NCBI RefSeq assembly: GCF_002303885.1
Contig: NZ_MRCM01000004.1
Location: forward strand, 248,001-312,000
DNA: 64,000 nt
Direction of reading: 5' to 3'
DNA from: Flavobacterium sp. ACN2
GTDB taxonomy: Bacteria; Bacteroidota; Bacteroidia; Flavobacteriales; Flavobacteriaceae
Positions 26,296-35,266 of this stretch are shown here, one piece after another. Each line of letters starts with the position of its first letter. Within the stretch, counting starts at the first letter, position 1. The position numbers were made by a program, and so were the translations under genes. The notes beneath the pieces are model-generated. The model saw only the letters and a list, made by a program, of their open reading frames with translations. It was not told the origin of the DNA and did not search any database.

Positions 26296-27039
26296 ATGAA
26301 ACTATATAAACTACTTAGTTTTTCTTTTTTACTAGCGACTTTAACTAGCTGTACTTTCACTGAAAATATTTACATCAATGACAACGGAACCGGAAAATTT
26401 TCTGTGGATATGGACGGTTCTCCTTTAATGGAAATGGCTGGTGATCAGATTGCTGGGCAAATGGGAGATAACAAAAAAGATATTGATACTACTTTTACTT
26501 TCAAAAAAGTGTTTGAAGAGAAAAAAGACAGTATTGCCAAGTTGTCGCCAGAAACACAAAAAGAACTTAAAAAACTGGAGAGTTATATTGTATCAACGAA
26601 AATAAGTTCGGAGAAAAAACAGTTTTTAATGAACATGTCGACTGATTTTAAAAATGTAAACGAACTTCAGGATATTTTGCAAACATTAGGGACACTGCAA
26701 AAATTAGAAGGAGGCGCAAATCCTATGGGAAGCGGTTTCGGAGATAATGGCAGTAAATTAAGTTATGCTTATGACGGAAAGAAATTTACAAGAAAAGCAG
26801 TAGTCGATGAGCAGAAAAAAGCAGCAAAGGCAAAAGATTCGGCGGGAGATATGTCTAAAATGATGTTTGCTTCGTCTAGCTATATTGTAAAGTATCACTT
26901 TCCAAAAAAAATTAAGAAAGTCTCTAACCCAACAGCTTTGTTTAGCGACGATCGAAAATCGATTACAATTCAATACTCTTTTACGGATTATATGGAGAAT
27001 CCCGACAAACTGAACTTTGATGTTGAGTTTGAAAAATAA
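26296..27039 (+). CDS. Predicted lipoprotein, paralogue of the previous gene
   Basis: 247 residues, SPII signal MKLYKLLSFSFLLATLTSC. Shared blocks with the upstream paralogue: INDNGTGKFSVDMDGSPLMEMA, DIDTTFTFKKVF, KDSIAKLSPE, STKISSEKKQFLMNMSTDFKN, SYAYDGKKFTRKAVVDEQKK, SSYIVKYHFPKKIKKVSNP and the end LNFDVEFEK. It lacks the long Lys-rich linker of its sister. lipB begins five bases after its stop, suggesting one transcript. A TTG seven codons upstream was not used. Confidence 0.8.
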   Translation: MKLYKLLSFSFLLATLTSCTFTENIYINDNGTGKFSVDMDGSPLMEMAGDQIAGQMGDNKKDIDTTFTFKKVFEEKKDSIAKLSPETQKELKKLESYIVSTKISSEKKQFLMNMSTDFKNVNELQDILQTLGTLQKLEGGANPMGSGFGDNGSKLSYAYDGKKFTRKAVVDEQKKAAKAKDSAGDMSKMMFASSSYIVKYHFPKKIKKVSNPTALFSDDRKSITIQYSFTDYMENPDKLNFDVEFEK

Positions 27040-27044
27040 TTAAA

Positions 27045-27743
27045 ATGAACAAAAAAATCCAACTTCAGGATCTGGGCAATAAAGATTATAAATCGACTTG
27101 GGAATATCAAGAAGAAATCTTTAAGGATATAGTAGATTTAAAAATCAAGAACAGAAGAGAAGAACTAGATTTGCCAACGCCAAATTATTTACTTTTTGTT
27201 GAGCATCCGCATGTTTATACTTTAGGAAAAAGCGGTGATCTTGAAAATTTACTATTAAACGAAAAACAGCTCGAAGCCAAAGGGGCGACTTTTTATAAAA
27301 TCAACCGAGGTGGAGATATTACCTATCACGGACCTGGACAAATTGTAGGTTATCCGATTTTAGATTTAGAAAACTTCTTTACCGATATTCATAAATACTT
27401 ACGCTTATTAGAAGAATCCATAATTCTGACTCTGGCAGAATACGGATTAGAATCGGGCAGGAGTGAAGGCGAAACAGGAGTCTGGCTTGGTGCAGGAACT
27501 CCGTTTGCGCGTAAGATTTGTGCAATGGGCGTTCGCGCTTCACGCTGGGTAACCATGCATGGATTTGCCTTAAATGCAAATGTCGACTTAGGATATTTTG
27601 ACAATATTATTCCGTGTGGAATTCGAGGAAAAGGCGTTACTTCTTTAAACGTTGAACTTGGCGTAGAAAAAGTAGATGAAGAAGAAGTAAAAGCTAAAAT
27701 CATCAAGCATTTAACCGAGCTGTTCGAAGCCGAATTTGTTTAA
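27045..27743 (+). CDS. lipB: Octanoyl-(acyl carrier protein):protein octanoyltransferase
   Basis: Moves the octanoyl chain from ACP onto lipoyl domains, the first step of lipoate synthesis. 232 residues with RGGDITYHGPGQIVGYPILDL, the catalytic Lys in ARKICAMGVRASRWVTMHG and the catalytic Cys in IIPCGIRGKGVTSL. Cytoplasmic. No lipA nearby. Confidence 0.95.
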   Translation: MNKKIQLQDLGNKDYKSTWEYQEEIFKDIVDLKIKNRREELDLPTPNYLLFVEHPHVYTLGKSGDLENLLLNEKQLEAKGATFYKINRGGDITYHGPGQIVGYPILDLENFFTDIHKYLRLLEESIILTLAEYGLESGRSEGETGVWLGAGTPFARKICAMGVRASRWVTMHGFALNANVDLGYFDNIIPCGIRGKGVTSLNVELGVEKVDEEEVKAKIIKHLTELFEAEFV

Positions 27744-27768
27744 AAAAGAATTGCTAATAAAAAGGAAC

Positions 27769-27803
27769 CCGTTTCAAGCGTCGATTTTGAAACGGTTTTT
27801 TTA
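27769..27803 (+). terminator. lipB terminator
   Basis: CCGTTTCAA-gcgtcgatt-TTGAAACGG followed by seven T residues. Confidence 0.85.
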
Positions 27804-27942
27804 TTTTTAGTGATGAATTGAGTAGTAAATCAGGCTTGTTTTTTTAATAGAAAGCAGTTTTTTTCTTAAATTTATATTCAAAAAACGGAAAAACCATTTC
27901 GCAAAAGTTAAGATTTTGAAGGGATGGCAAATTCTATACTTC

Positions 27943-27975
27943 TTGTAGTTCTCTTAGCTATTTATGCTAAATTTG
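27943..27975 (+). promoter_or_regulatory. Predicted promoter of the NTF2-like gene
   Basis: TAAATTTG (27968-27975) at -7 and TTG (27943-27945) 22 nt upstream at -33. The region between the lipB terminator and this promoter shows nothing else. Confidence 0.5.
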
Positions 27976-28018
27976 GTTTTGTACTATTAAATTTAAATTT
28001 CATTCTAACTGATTGCTT

Positions 28019-28870
28019 ATGAGAAAAATCTACTTATTCTGTTTCCTTTTTGTTCTTAATGGTCTTTTTGCCCAAAAGAAAGATAAATTATATCCAGTTG
28101 CAGTTTATGAAAAAGTGTGGCAGGAAAAAAACAGCGATACCAGATTAAAGATGATTAAATCAATCTGGTTAGAAGATAGTACTTTTGAAGACCCCTCGGC
28201 TTCTATAAAAGGGACTGTAGCGTTTAATAATGTTATCAACGAATTTTACAAGAAAAACCCAGATGCCGTTTTAACTTCGGGAGCCAAAATTGTAAAAGAT
28301 AATTATGTAACCTGGGAATGGAAAATTTTCGATTCTAAAAATAACCTTATCATGGCTGGCCGCGACTTTGCACGTTTGAATGGAAAAGGTCAGGTAAGTA
28401 AAATTATTGGTTTTTGGGATAAAGGAGCAGCGCCGTCTGAAGCGGATGTTTTGAAAAATCTGGAAGCTGATAATTTAAAAGTAATAGCAAAATATTACGA
28501 AAGTCTTTTTAAAACAAGAGACTTTGATGCGCTAGGAACTTTAATTGCAGACGGAGCCGTTTATAATCAAGCTGTAGGTTTGCCTTATGGAGGAACGTAT
28601 ATTGGTTTTAGTGAATGGACTAAAATGTTTACAAAATCGACTGAGTTTTTTGATTTGCAGATAGAAAAAGACCCCGTTTATTTTAGTGATGCTTCTAAAA
28701 ATGAAGTGATCATTTATTTTACGATAAACTGTAGGTCAAAAAAATCAGGCAAAACAATGTCGGTTCCGATTTCAGAACATTTTGATTTAAAGGATGGTAA
28801 AATTACTGCTGTAAGGCCTTTTTATTATGACACCAAAACATTTGCAGAATTCTTAAAAAGCAAAAAATAA
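28019..28870 (+). CDS. Exported protein with two NTF2-like (SnoaL-like) domains
   Basis: 283 residues with signal peptide MRKIYLFCFLFVLNGLFAQ. Two successive alpha+beta cone domains are suggested by repeated layout: first WQEKNSDTRLKMIKSIWLEDSTFEDPSASIKGT ... VKDNYVTWEWKIFDSKNN, then YYESLFKTRDFDALGTLIADGAVYNQA ... YIGFSEWTKMF ... EVIIYFTINCRSKKSG. Such domains often bind small hydrophobic ligands or act as enzymes; here function is unknown. Confidence 0.75.
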   Translation: MRKIYLFCFLFVLNGLFAQKKDKLYPVAVYEKVWQEKNSDTRLKMIKSIWLEDSTFEDPSASIKGTVAFNNVINEFYKKNPDAVLTSGAKIVKDNYVTWEWKIFDSKNNLIMAGRDFARLNGKGQVSKIIGFWDKGAAPSEADVLKNLEADNLKVIAKYYESLFKTRDFDALGTLIADGAVYNQAVGLPYGGTYIGFSEWTKMFTKSTEFFDLQIEKDPVYFSDASKNEVIIYFTINCRSKKSGKTMSVPISEHFDLKDGKITAVRPFYYDTKTFAEFLKSKK

Positions 28871-28874
28871 AAAG

Positions 28875-28905
28875 AAAACGACCTATTTAATAGGTCGTTT
28901 TTTTA
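28875..28905. terminator. Bidirectional terminator
   Basis: AAAACGACCTA-tttaa-TAGGTCGTTTT with T and A tracts on the two sides, between converging genes. Confidence 0.85.
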
Positions 28906-29568
28906 TGGAAATAAATCAAGTTCTAATTGCTCGGGTAAAAGCCTAAAACTCATTCTGTGATATTTTGTGGTTCCAAATTCTTTGATGGCTTCACGATGTT
29001 CTTTGGTTGGATATCCTTTGTTCTGTTTCCAGTTGTACATTGGAAATTCTTCATGAATTTGATCCATGTATTCATCACGATACGTTTTTGCCAAAACAGA
29101 CGCAGCGGCAATGCTTAAGTATTTCCCATCACCTTTTATAATGCTTTGATTCGGAATTGATTTTAAAAGAGCAATTTCATCGTTAGAAAACTGTTTTCCA
29201 AAATTATTTTTAAGACCGAGTTTAGCATTCAAAGAACGGTTTCCGTCAACAATAATAAATTCGGGAACGTGTTTTAGTTTTAAAATACATTCCTGCATTC
29301 CCTTCATCGAAGCATTTAAAATGTTTATTTCATCAATTTCGTCTGGAAACAAATGCGTAACGGCAAAACATAGGGCTTCTTTTTCTATAATAGGTCTTAA
29401 AAGCGCTCTTGTTTTTTCAGAAAGCTGCTTACTGTCATTCAGAATTTTATTTTCAAAATTTTCGGGTAAAATTATGGCAGCGGCAGTAACTGGGCCAGCT
29501 AGACATCCTCTTCCGGCTTCATCAGTTCCAGTTTCTAAAACAAATCCTGAGAAATTTTTTTCGAGCAT
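28903..29568 (-). CDS. rnhB: Ribonuclease HII
   Basis: Removes RNA from RNA-DNA hybrids and misincorporated ribonucleotides. 221 residues, with the acidic quartet in [14 protein letters not shown] (Asp, Glu), FIIVDGN (Asp) and [15 protein letters not shown] (Asp), and the [18 protein letters not shown] block. The ATG at 29568 (MLEKNFSGF) is preferred to a longer frame from 29619, which adds a basic, AT-coded stretch absent from the family. Confidence 0.93.
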   Translation of the reverse strand: MLEKNFSGFVLETGTDEAGRGCLAGPVTAAAIILPENFENKILNDSKQLSEKTRALLRPIIEKEALCFAVTHLFPDEIDEINILNASMKGMQECILKLKHVPEFIIVDGNRSLNAKLGLKNNFGKQFSNDEIALLKSIPNQSIIKGDGKYLSIAAASVLAKTYRDEYMDQIHEEFPMYNWKQNKGYPTKEHREAIKEFGTTKYHRMSFRLLPEQLELDLFP

Positions 29569-30229
29569 TTTTTTAGGTTTTAAAAAGGCAAATATTGTAC
29601 TTTTTTTTCTAAAAAGCATTAAATAGATCCAAAGGAATACAATCTATAGTTGCTTTTTTAGAGTGATCCTATCAAGGAGTAATACGGTTAGAAATTACGC
29701 TATTTTTCAAATTGACTATAAGTCTGCGATATTGGTTAAAAACCCGTGAAAACACTTGATTTTTATGATTTTTTTTATGAAATGGATAATTGGTGATTTT
29801 CTAAAAATGGCTTCGAAAAAGATAAAATCACGGTTTTTTGCAACTTGGAAGAATTGATTTACAATTTATTACGATTTGGGAACGAAAAGCAAATTAAAAA
29901 TTTGTCAAATACAACATTTTCAGTCAAGAATGTTTTATTTAATCGACTTTCTTGTAAGATTATACTTTGTTTTATTTTGTTTTTTCGTCTGTTTTTTTAA
30001 GAAAAGCGCCATCTTAAATGTTAAATAAATGTTAATTTATTGATTGAAAAAATTGCAGTATTTTATGCTTAAAATTATGTATTGAGTTGTTTTTGCGTTA
30101 ATTAACTATTCATTAACAAGTATATGTTAAAGAAATATTAAAAAAATGTTAGAGAAAGACCGTGAGTTGCATTGTTCTTTTAAGAAAATATTAAGATGTT
30201 TGCGACATACTAATTCAAAATTTTTAAAA
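29569..30229. other. Long non-coding gap before the SusC gene
   Basis: 661 AT-rich bases between the divergent rnhB and SusC-like genes without a reading frame of note. A weak stem GTGATTTT (29793-29800) / AAAATCAC (29824-29831) followed by T residues occurs within it. Toward the right end there are repeated TTAAC/GTTAA motifs (30095-30135), as seen in leaders of SusC genes, but no regulator site could be named. Confidence 0.5.
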
Positions 30230-33200
30230 ATGAAACTAAAGTTAAATGGATTCTTAGTGCTTTTGGTGGCGCTGATTACGCAACTAACCTTTGCGCAAGA
30301 AAGAACTGTTTCGGGTATAGTTTCCGATAATGCAGGAATGCCTCTTCCAGGTGTGAGTGTATTAGTTAAGGGAACTAAAAGCGGAACGCAAACAGATTTT
30401 GATGGAAAATTCTCTATCAAAGCAACATCAAGCGAAGTCTTGGTTTTTACGTACATCGGAATGAAAACGCAAGAAGTTGCAGCTAGTTCTACAACATTAA
30501 GTGTAAAATTAACTAGTAATACTACAGAATTAGAAAGTGTTGTTGTTACTGCATTAGGTATTAAGAGAGAGAAAAAAGCTCTTGGATATTCTACTCAGGA
30601 ATTAAAAGGAGAAGATTTAGTTGGTGGTACTACTGGCGCAAACTTCCTTAACGATCTTTCTGGTAAATCTGCAGGGGTATATATTAGAAAAAATACAAAC
30701 TTTGGAGGATCTACAAACGTAGTTTCAAGAGGTGTTAAAAACCTTACAGGAAATAACCAAATGCTTATTGTTATTGATGGTATGCCAATTAACAACTCGA
30801 ATGTGAATTCAAGCAATGGATCACAAACAGCTGGAGCGCGTAATACTTATGATTACGGTAACGCTGGTATGGATATTAATCCAGATGATATAGAAACATT
30901 AAATATTCTTAAAGGTGCTGCAGCATCTGCTTTATACGGGTTTCAAGCTGGTAATGGTGTAATCATGATTACTACTAAAAAAGGAAAAGCTCAAAAAGGT
31001 ATGGGAGTTACTATTTCAAGTGAGTTTGGTGTTGGTTCAGTTGATAAAAATACTTTCCCTGTTTACCAAAACAAATATGGACAAGGTTACGGACCAACTT
31101 ATAAGACTGATGGAACTCCTAATGGAATTCCAGTTGGACCAACAGGAGCGTTTTTTGTTATGGATAAAAATGGCAACCAAGTAGTAAGTACTACAGATGA
31201 TGCTTCTTACGGTGTTGCGTTTGATCCAAATCTTTCTGTTCTTACTTGGGAGTCTTATACTCCATATTCTTCAAAATACGGACAAAAATCTCCATGGGTT
31301 GCTGCTAAAAATGGTCCAATTACATTTTTTGAAACAGCTCAAACATTCAATAACTCAATCTCTTTTGAAGGTGGTTCAGATAAAAGCAATTTTGTTATCA
31401 ACTACAACAACTATAAAGAGAATGGTATTTTGCCAAATAGTGAATTGAGAAAAAATAACGCAAGTATTAAATTCAACCACAAATTAACAGATAAATTATC
31501 TGCAAGTGTTTTTGCCAATTATTTAGCACAAACTACGCAAGGTAGAAATACTACTGGTTACGGTGGTGATAACGTTGCAGGTTTATTCCGTCAATGGTGG
31601 GGAACTAACGTGGATATTCAATCTCAAAAAGAAGTTTTCCAAAATTCAGGAGGACAAAATATTTCTTGGAACATGGCAGATCCTGCTAATGGAAATACAA
31701 GCCCTAAATATTGGGATAACCCATATTTTACAAGATATAAAAACTACCAAACAGATGAAAGAAATCGTTTCATTGGTTATGGTCAGTTAGATTATAAATT
31801 TACAGATTGGTTAAACGCTACAGGAAAAATTAGTACAGATTCTTATTCAGAACTACGTGAAGAGAGAAAAGCTGTAGGATCTTTGGCTGGAACATTTGGA
31901 ATTAACCGTTTGGCTGTTGGTTCAGGATACCAAAAATATACAGGTATGTTCTCTGAGCAAAACTATCAGTTTACATTAAACTTCAATAAAAAACTTAATG
32001 ATGATTTCTCATTAACAGGTTTAGTTGGTTATAATGCTTTAAGAACTAGACGTACATCTACATTAGCTTCTACAGATGGTGGACTTATCATCCCTGGAAT
32101 CTATGCATTATCAAATTCAGTAAATGCTTCTCCATTCCCAATCGAGGTTGAAGACAATACAGCTGTAAACAGTGTTTATGCATCTGCTTCAGTAGGATTT
32201 AGGGATTTCCTTTACTTAGAAGGAACTGTACGTAATGATGCATTCTCTCAGTTGCCACAAGACGACAATGATGTTAATACATTCTCTGTTTCTGGAAGTT
32301 ATGTTTTCACAAAACATATTAATGCTCCATGGTTAAGTTTCGGTAAATTAAGAGCGAGTTATGCTGAAAACCCACAAGGAAGTATCGATTCTTATGCATT
32401 GCAAGATGTATTTACTAAATTCAACCCATTTGGATCAAACCAACTTTATTCAAGACCAAACATTGCTAATAATCCAGAATTGCACCCTGTTAAAACTAAA
32501 TCTCAAGAACTTGGTTTAGAGATGCAATTCCTTGACAGAAGAATTGGTTTTGATGTGAGTGTTTACAAAAGTTTAAGTGAAGACCAAATCTTTCCAGTAG
32601 ATTATTCTACTGCAACTGGTAACTCTTCTAGATACGTAAACGCGGGATCTGTAGAAAATAAAGGTGTTGAGGTAATCTTCAATGTAACTCCTGTAAAAAC
32701 AAATGATTTCCAATGGGATATTAACGTAAACTGGTCTAAAAATGAGAATACAGTTGTAGATTTAACACCAGGTGTTGATGTTTTAACAATTGGTACGTTC
32801 CAAGGAGGAGTTAGTATCGTTGGTACTAAAGGACATGCTTACGGAGATATTCTTGGAAAAGATTTCATCTACAGTGCAGACGGACAAAAAGTAACTAAAA
32901 ACGGAGTGTATTTACAAACAGCAACTACTAATAATGTAATTGGTAACGTTACTCCAGATTGGATTGGCGGTGTTCGTAACAAATTTACTTACAAACAAAT
33001 CTCTTTAGGTTTCTTAATTGATGTTCAAAAAGGTGGAGATATTTTCTCTCTTGATCAATATTATGGACAAAGCTCTGGTTTATTTACTTCTACAGCAGGA
33101 AACAACGAACTTGGAAACCCTGTAAGAAATACACTTGCTAATGGTGGAGGTGTTATCTTGCCTGGAGTAAATGAAGATGGAACTCCTAATGCTACAAGAA

Positions 33201-33517
33201 CACCAAGTCCTGAAGTAGCTGGAAGTATCTATGGTTACAATACTAATCCACAAAAAGCATTTGTTTACGATGCAAGTTATGTGAAATTAAGAGAGGTAAG
33301 CATTACTTATAGTTTCCCTAAACAATTTATAGCTAAAGCAGGTTTGAATGATTTACGTCTTTCTTTAGTAGGTTCTAACTTATGGATCATCAGTAAAAAT
33401 CTTCCAGATGCAGATCCAGAAAGTGGTATAAGTTCAGGTAACTTATCATCAGGTTATTCAGGAGGTTCACTTCCGACAACAAGAAATATTGGTTGTAACC
33501 TAACATTAAAATTTTAA
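30230..33517 (+). CDS. SusC/RagA-family TonB-dependent outer-membrane transporter
   Basis: 1095 residues from the ATG at 30230 (signal MKLKLNGFLVLLVALITQ). Residues about 25-105 form a carboxypeptidase-like regulatory domain (VSGIVSDNAGMPLPGVSVLVKGTKSG, DFDGKFSI). The plug domain follows (VVVTALGIKREKKALGYS, then GVKNLTGNNQMLIVIDGMPI and LKGAAASALYGFQAGNGVIMITTKKG), then a 22-strand-type beta barrel ending in an aromatic-terminated strand (CNLTLKF). It imports a ligand too large for porins, using TonB energy, with the SusD protein next door as lid. No glycoside hydrolase or protease gene accompanies it, so the substrate cannot be inferred. Confidence 0.93.
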   Translation: MKLKLNGFLVLLVALITQLTFAQERTVSGIVSDNAGMPLPGVSVLVKGTKSGTQTDFDGKFSIKATSSEVLVFTYIGMKTQEVAASSTTLSVKLTSNTTELESVVVTALGIKREKKALGYSTQELKGEDLVGGTTGANFLNDLSGKSAGVYIRKNTNFGGSTNVVSRGVKNLTGNNQMLIVIDGMPINNSNVNSSNGSQTAGARNTYDYGNAGMDINPDDIETLNILKGAAASALYGFQAGNGVIMITTKKGKAQKGMGVTISSEFGVGSVDKNTFPVYQNKYGQGYGPTYKTDGTPNGIPVGPTGAFFVMDKNGNQVVSTTDDASYGVAFDPNLSVLTWESYTPYSSKYGQKSPWVAAKNGPITFFETAQTFNNSISFEGGSDKSNFVINYNNYKENGILPNSELRKNNASIKFNHKLTDKLSASVFANYLAQTTQGRNTTGYGGDNVAGLFRQWWGTNVDIQSQKEVFQNSGGQNISWNMADPANGNTSPKYWDNPYFTRYKNYQTDERNRFIGYGQLDYKFTDWLNATGKISTDSYSELREERKAVGSLAGTFGINRLAVGSGYQKYTGMFSEQNYQFTLNFNKKLNDDFSLTGLVGYNALRTRRTSTLASTDGGLIIPGIYALSNSVNASPFPIEVEDNTAVNSVYASASVGFRDFLYLEGTVRNDAFSQLPQDDNDVNTFSVSGSYVFTKHINAPWLSFGKLRASYAENPQGSIDSYALQDVFTKFNPFGSNQLYSRPNIANNPELHPVKTKSQELGLEMQFLDRRIGFDVSVYKSLSEDQIFPVDYSTATGNSSRYVNAGSVENKGVEVIFNVTPVKTNDFQWDINVNWSKNENTVVDLTPGVDVLTIGTFQGGVSIVGTKGHAYGDILGKDFIYSADGQKVTKNGVYLQTATTNNVIGNVTPDWIGGVRNKFTYKQISLGFLIDVQKGGDIFSLDQYYGQSSGLFTSTAGNNELGNPVRNTLANGGGVILPGVNEDGTPNATRTPSPEVAGSIYGYNTNPQKAFVYDASYVKLREVSITYSFPKQFIAKAGLNDLRLSLVGSNLWIISKNLPDADPESGISSGNLSSGYSGGSLPTTRNIGCNLTLKF

Positions 33518-33520
33518 ATC

Positions 33521-35035
33521 ATGAAAAAAGTACTTTTATTAATGTCTGTGGTAGGTATGATGGTTTCGTGCAGCCAGGACATTACAGATATGAATGTTGA
33601 TCCGAAAAGACCAACAACAACCAAAGCGGAATTTTTGTTTACCAATGCTGAGAAGAAATTAGTCGATCAAATGGTTAGTACTAGTGTGAATAATAACGTT
33701 TTTAGATTATTTGCACAGCAATGGACAGAGACTACTTATCCAGATGAGAGCCAGTATAACATTACAAACAGAAAAATTCCAGATACGCACTTTTTGGTTT
33801 TGTATAGAGATGTTTTAGCCGATTTTCATGATTCAAGAGTTATGATTGCAGCAACAACTCCTGCAACTCCTGCTGATGAAGCGATTAAGCAAAATAAATT
33901 AGCGCTTATCGATATTTTAGAAGCTTACGCTTATAGTGTATTGGTAGATACTTTTGGAAACGTTCCTTATTCACAAGCAATTGATATTCAAAAATATCCT
34001 TTACCGGCTTATGATGACGCAAAAACGATTTACCAAGATCTTATTAAAAGATTAAGTGCATCTGCTGCAGTTTTAAAAGCAAATAGTACAGTGGCTAACT
34101 TTGGTGCTGCAGATATTATCTATTCTGGTAATGCGGCAAGTAATGCAAAATGGGCAAAATTTGCTAACTCATTAATCATTAGAATGGCAGTTAATATGTC
34201 TGATGTTGATCCAGCTTATGCAACTACTCAAGTTCAGGCAGCTCTTGCTTCTGGTGCTTTAGCTAGTAATGCTGATAATACAAAATTGACTTATTTAACT
34301 ACATCAGGAAATCAAAATCCATTGTATGCTGATTTGGTAACTAGTCAGAGATTTGATTTTATTCCTGCTGAGCCTTTTGTTTCTGCTATGGATGCTATTG
34401 TTCCTGGTGGTGACCCAAGGATGCCTAAATATTTTACTAATTTAACTGCTCCAGCTCCAGTTATTCCTGCAGGAAGAACATTTACTGGTGGTACTTATGG
34501 TTCGGCAAATGTTTACACAGCTTATTCGCAAATTACGTCTACATTAAACAATCCAGTTTTTCCAGGAACTATCTTTGATTTTGCTGAGTTGAATTTCTTA
34601 TTAGCAGAAGCTGCTGAGAAAAGCTTAATTCCAGGTGGTTCTGCTCAGGCAAAAGTATACTATGATGCAGGTATTAAAGCTTCTATGGCAGACTGGGGAG
34701 TAACTAGTGCTACAGCTATTGACGCTTATATTGCAAGCCCAAAAGTAGATTACAACAATGCTTTGAGTGGAGCAACATATAAAGAAAAAATTGGTACTCA
34801 AGCATGGTTTGCTCTTTATAACAGAGGATACGAAGCATGGACATCGTACAGAAGATTGGATTTCCCTGTGTTAAAAGCGCCTCAAGCAGCTATTAACAAA
34901 CTTATTTTTACTGTTCCTGTTAGATATACTTATCCAGGTGTAGAAGCAAGTATTAATAAAACAAATTATATTAAAGCATCTGCTGATATTGGAGGAGATT
35001 TATTAAATACTAAATTGTTCTGGGATAAATTCTAA
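33521..35035 (+). CDS. SusD/RagB-family surface lipoprotein (SusD-like_2)
   Basis: 504 residues with SPII signal (lipobox VSCS at about residue 16-19). Helical TPR-like fold indicated by AIKQNKLALIDILEAYAYSVLVDTFGNVPYSQAID, YQDLIKRLSASAAVL, DIIYSGNAASNAKWAKFANSLIIRMAVNMSD and, near the end, FDFAELNFLLAEAAEK and KIGTQAWFALYNRGYEAWTSYRRLDFP. This layout fits the SusD-like_2 subgroup. It starts four bases after the SusC-like stop and forms the pair that captures ligand at the cell surface. Confidence 0.92.
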   Translation: MKKVLLLMSVVGMMVSCSQDITDMNVDPKRPTTTKAEFLFTNAEKKLVDQMVSTSVNNNVFRLFAQQWTETTYPDESQYNITNRKIPDTHFLVLYRDVLADFHDSRVMIAATTPATPADEAIKQNKLALIDILEAYAYSVLVDTFGNVPYSQAIDIQKYPLPAYDDAKTIYQDLIKRLSASAAVLKANSTVANFGAADIIYSGNAASNAKWAKFANSLIIRMAVNMSDVDPAYATTQVQAALASGALASNADNTKLTYLTTSGNQNPLYADLVTSQRFDFIPAEPFVSAMDAIVPGGDPRMPKYFTNLTAPAPVIPAGRTFTGGTYGSANVYTAYSQITSTLNNPVFPGTIFDFAELNFLLAEAAEKSLIPGGSAQAKVYYDAGIKASMADWGVTSATAIDAYIASPKVDYNNALSGATYKEKIGTQAWFALYNRGYEAWTSYRRLDFPVLKAPQAAINKLIFTVPVRYTYPGVEASINKTNYIKASADIGGDLLNTKLFWDKF

Positions 35036-35116
35036 TCTTTAGAATATAATCTATATCAATTAAATTATACCCAGTTTGGGAATAAGAATAATAAATATTT
35101 TGATTTTTTTTGAGAG

Positions 35117-35150
35117 CCCCGTATACTTTTGTATACGGGGTTTTCGTTTT
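35117..35150 (+). terminator. Terminator after the SusC/SusD operon
   Basis: CCCCGTATAC-tttt-GTATACGGGG, a perfect 10-bp stem, followed by a T-rich tract. Confidence 0.9.
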
Positions 35151-35216
35151 CAAAATTCCAAAACGATCCTAGCTTCATATTATATATTATGTTTTTTCGT
35201 TTATACCTTTTTATAT

Positions 35217-35224
35217 TACCTTTG
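35217..35224 (+). promoter_or_regulatory. Predicted -7 element of the porin gene
   Basis: TACCTTTG fits TAnnTTTG, 42 bases before the ATG at 35267 and after the preceding terminator. Confidence 0.5.
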
Positions 35225-35266
35225 CTTAGCAAATTTTGTCAAAATAAATTTATACAAAGCCATCAA

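Noticed and set aside
29569..30229. Riboswitch or regulator site upstream of the SusC gene
   Set aside because: No conserved aptamer pattern was recognised; only weak stems and AT-rich DNA.
35129..35266. N-terminal extension of the putative porin
   Set aside because: It would begin inside the preceding terminator and put 46 residues before a clear signal peptide.
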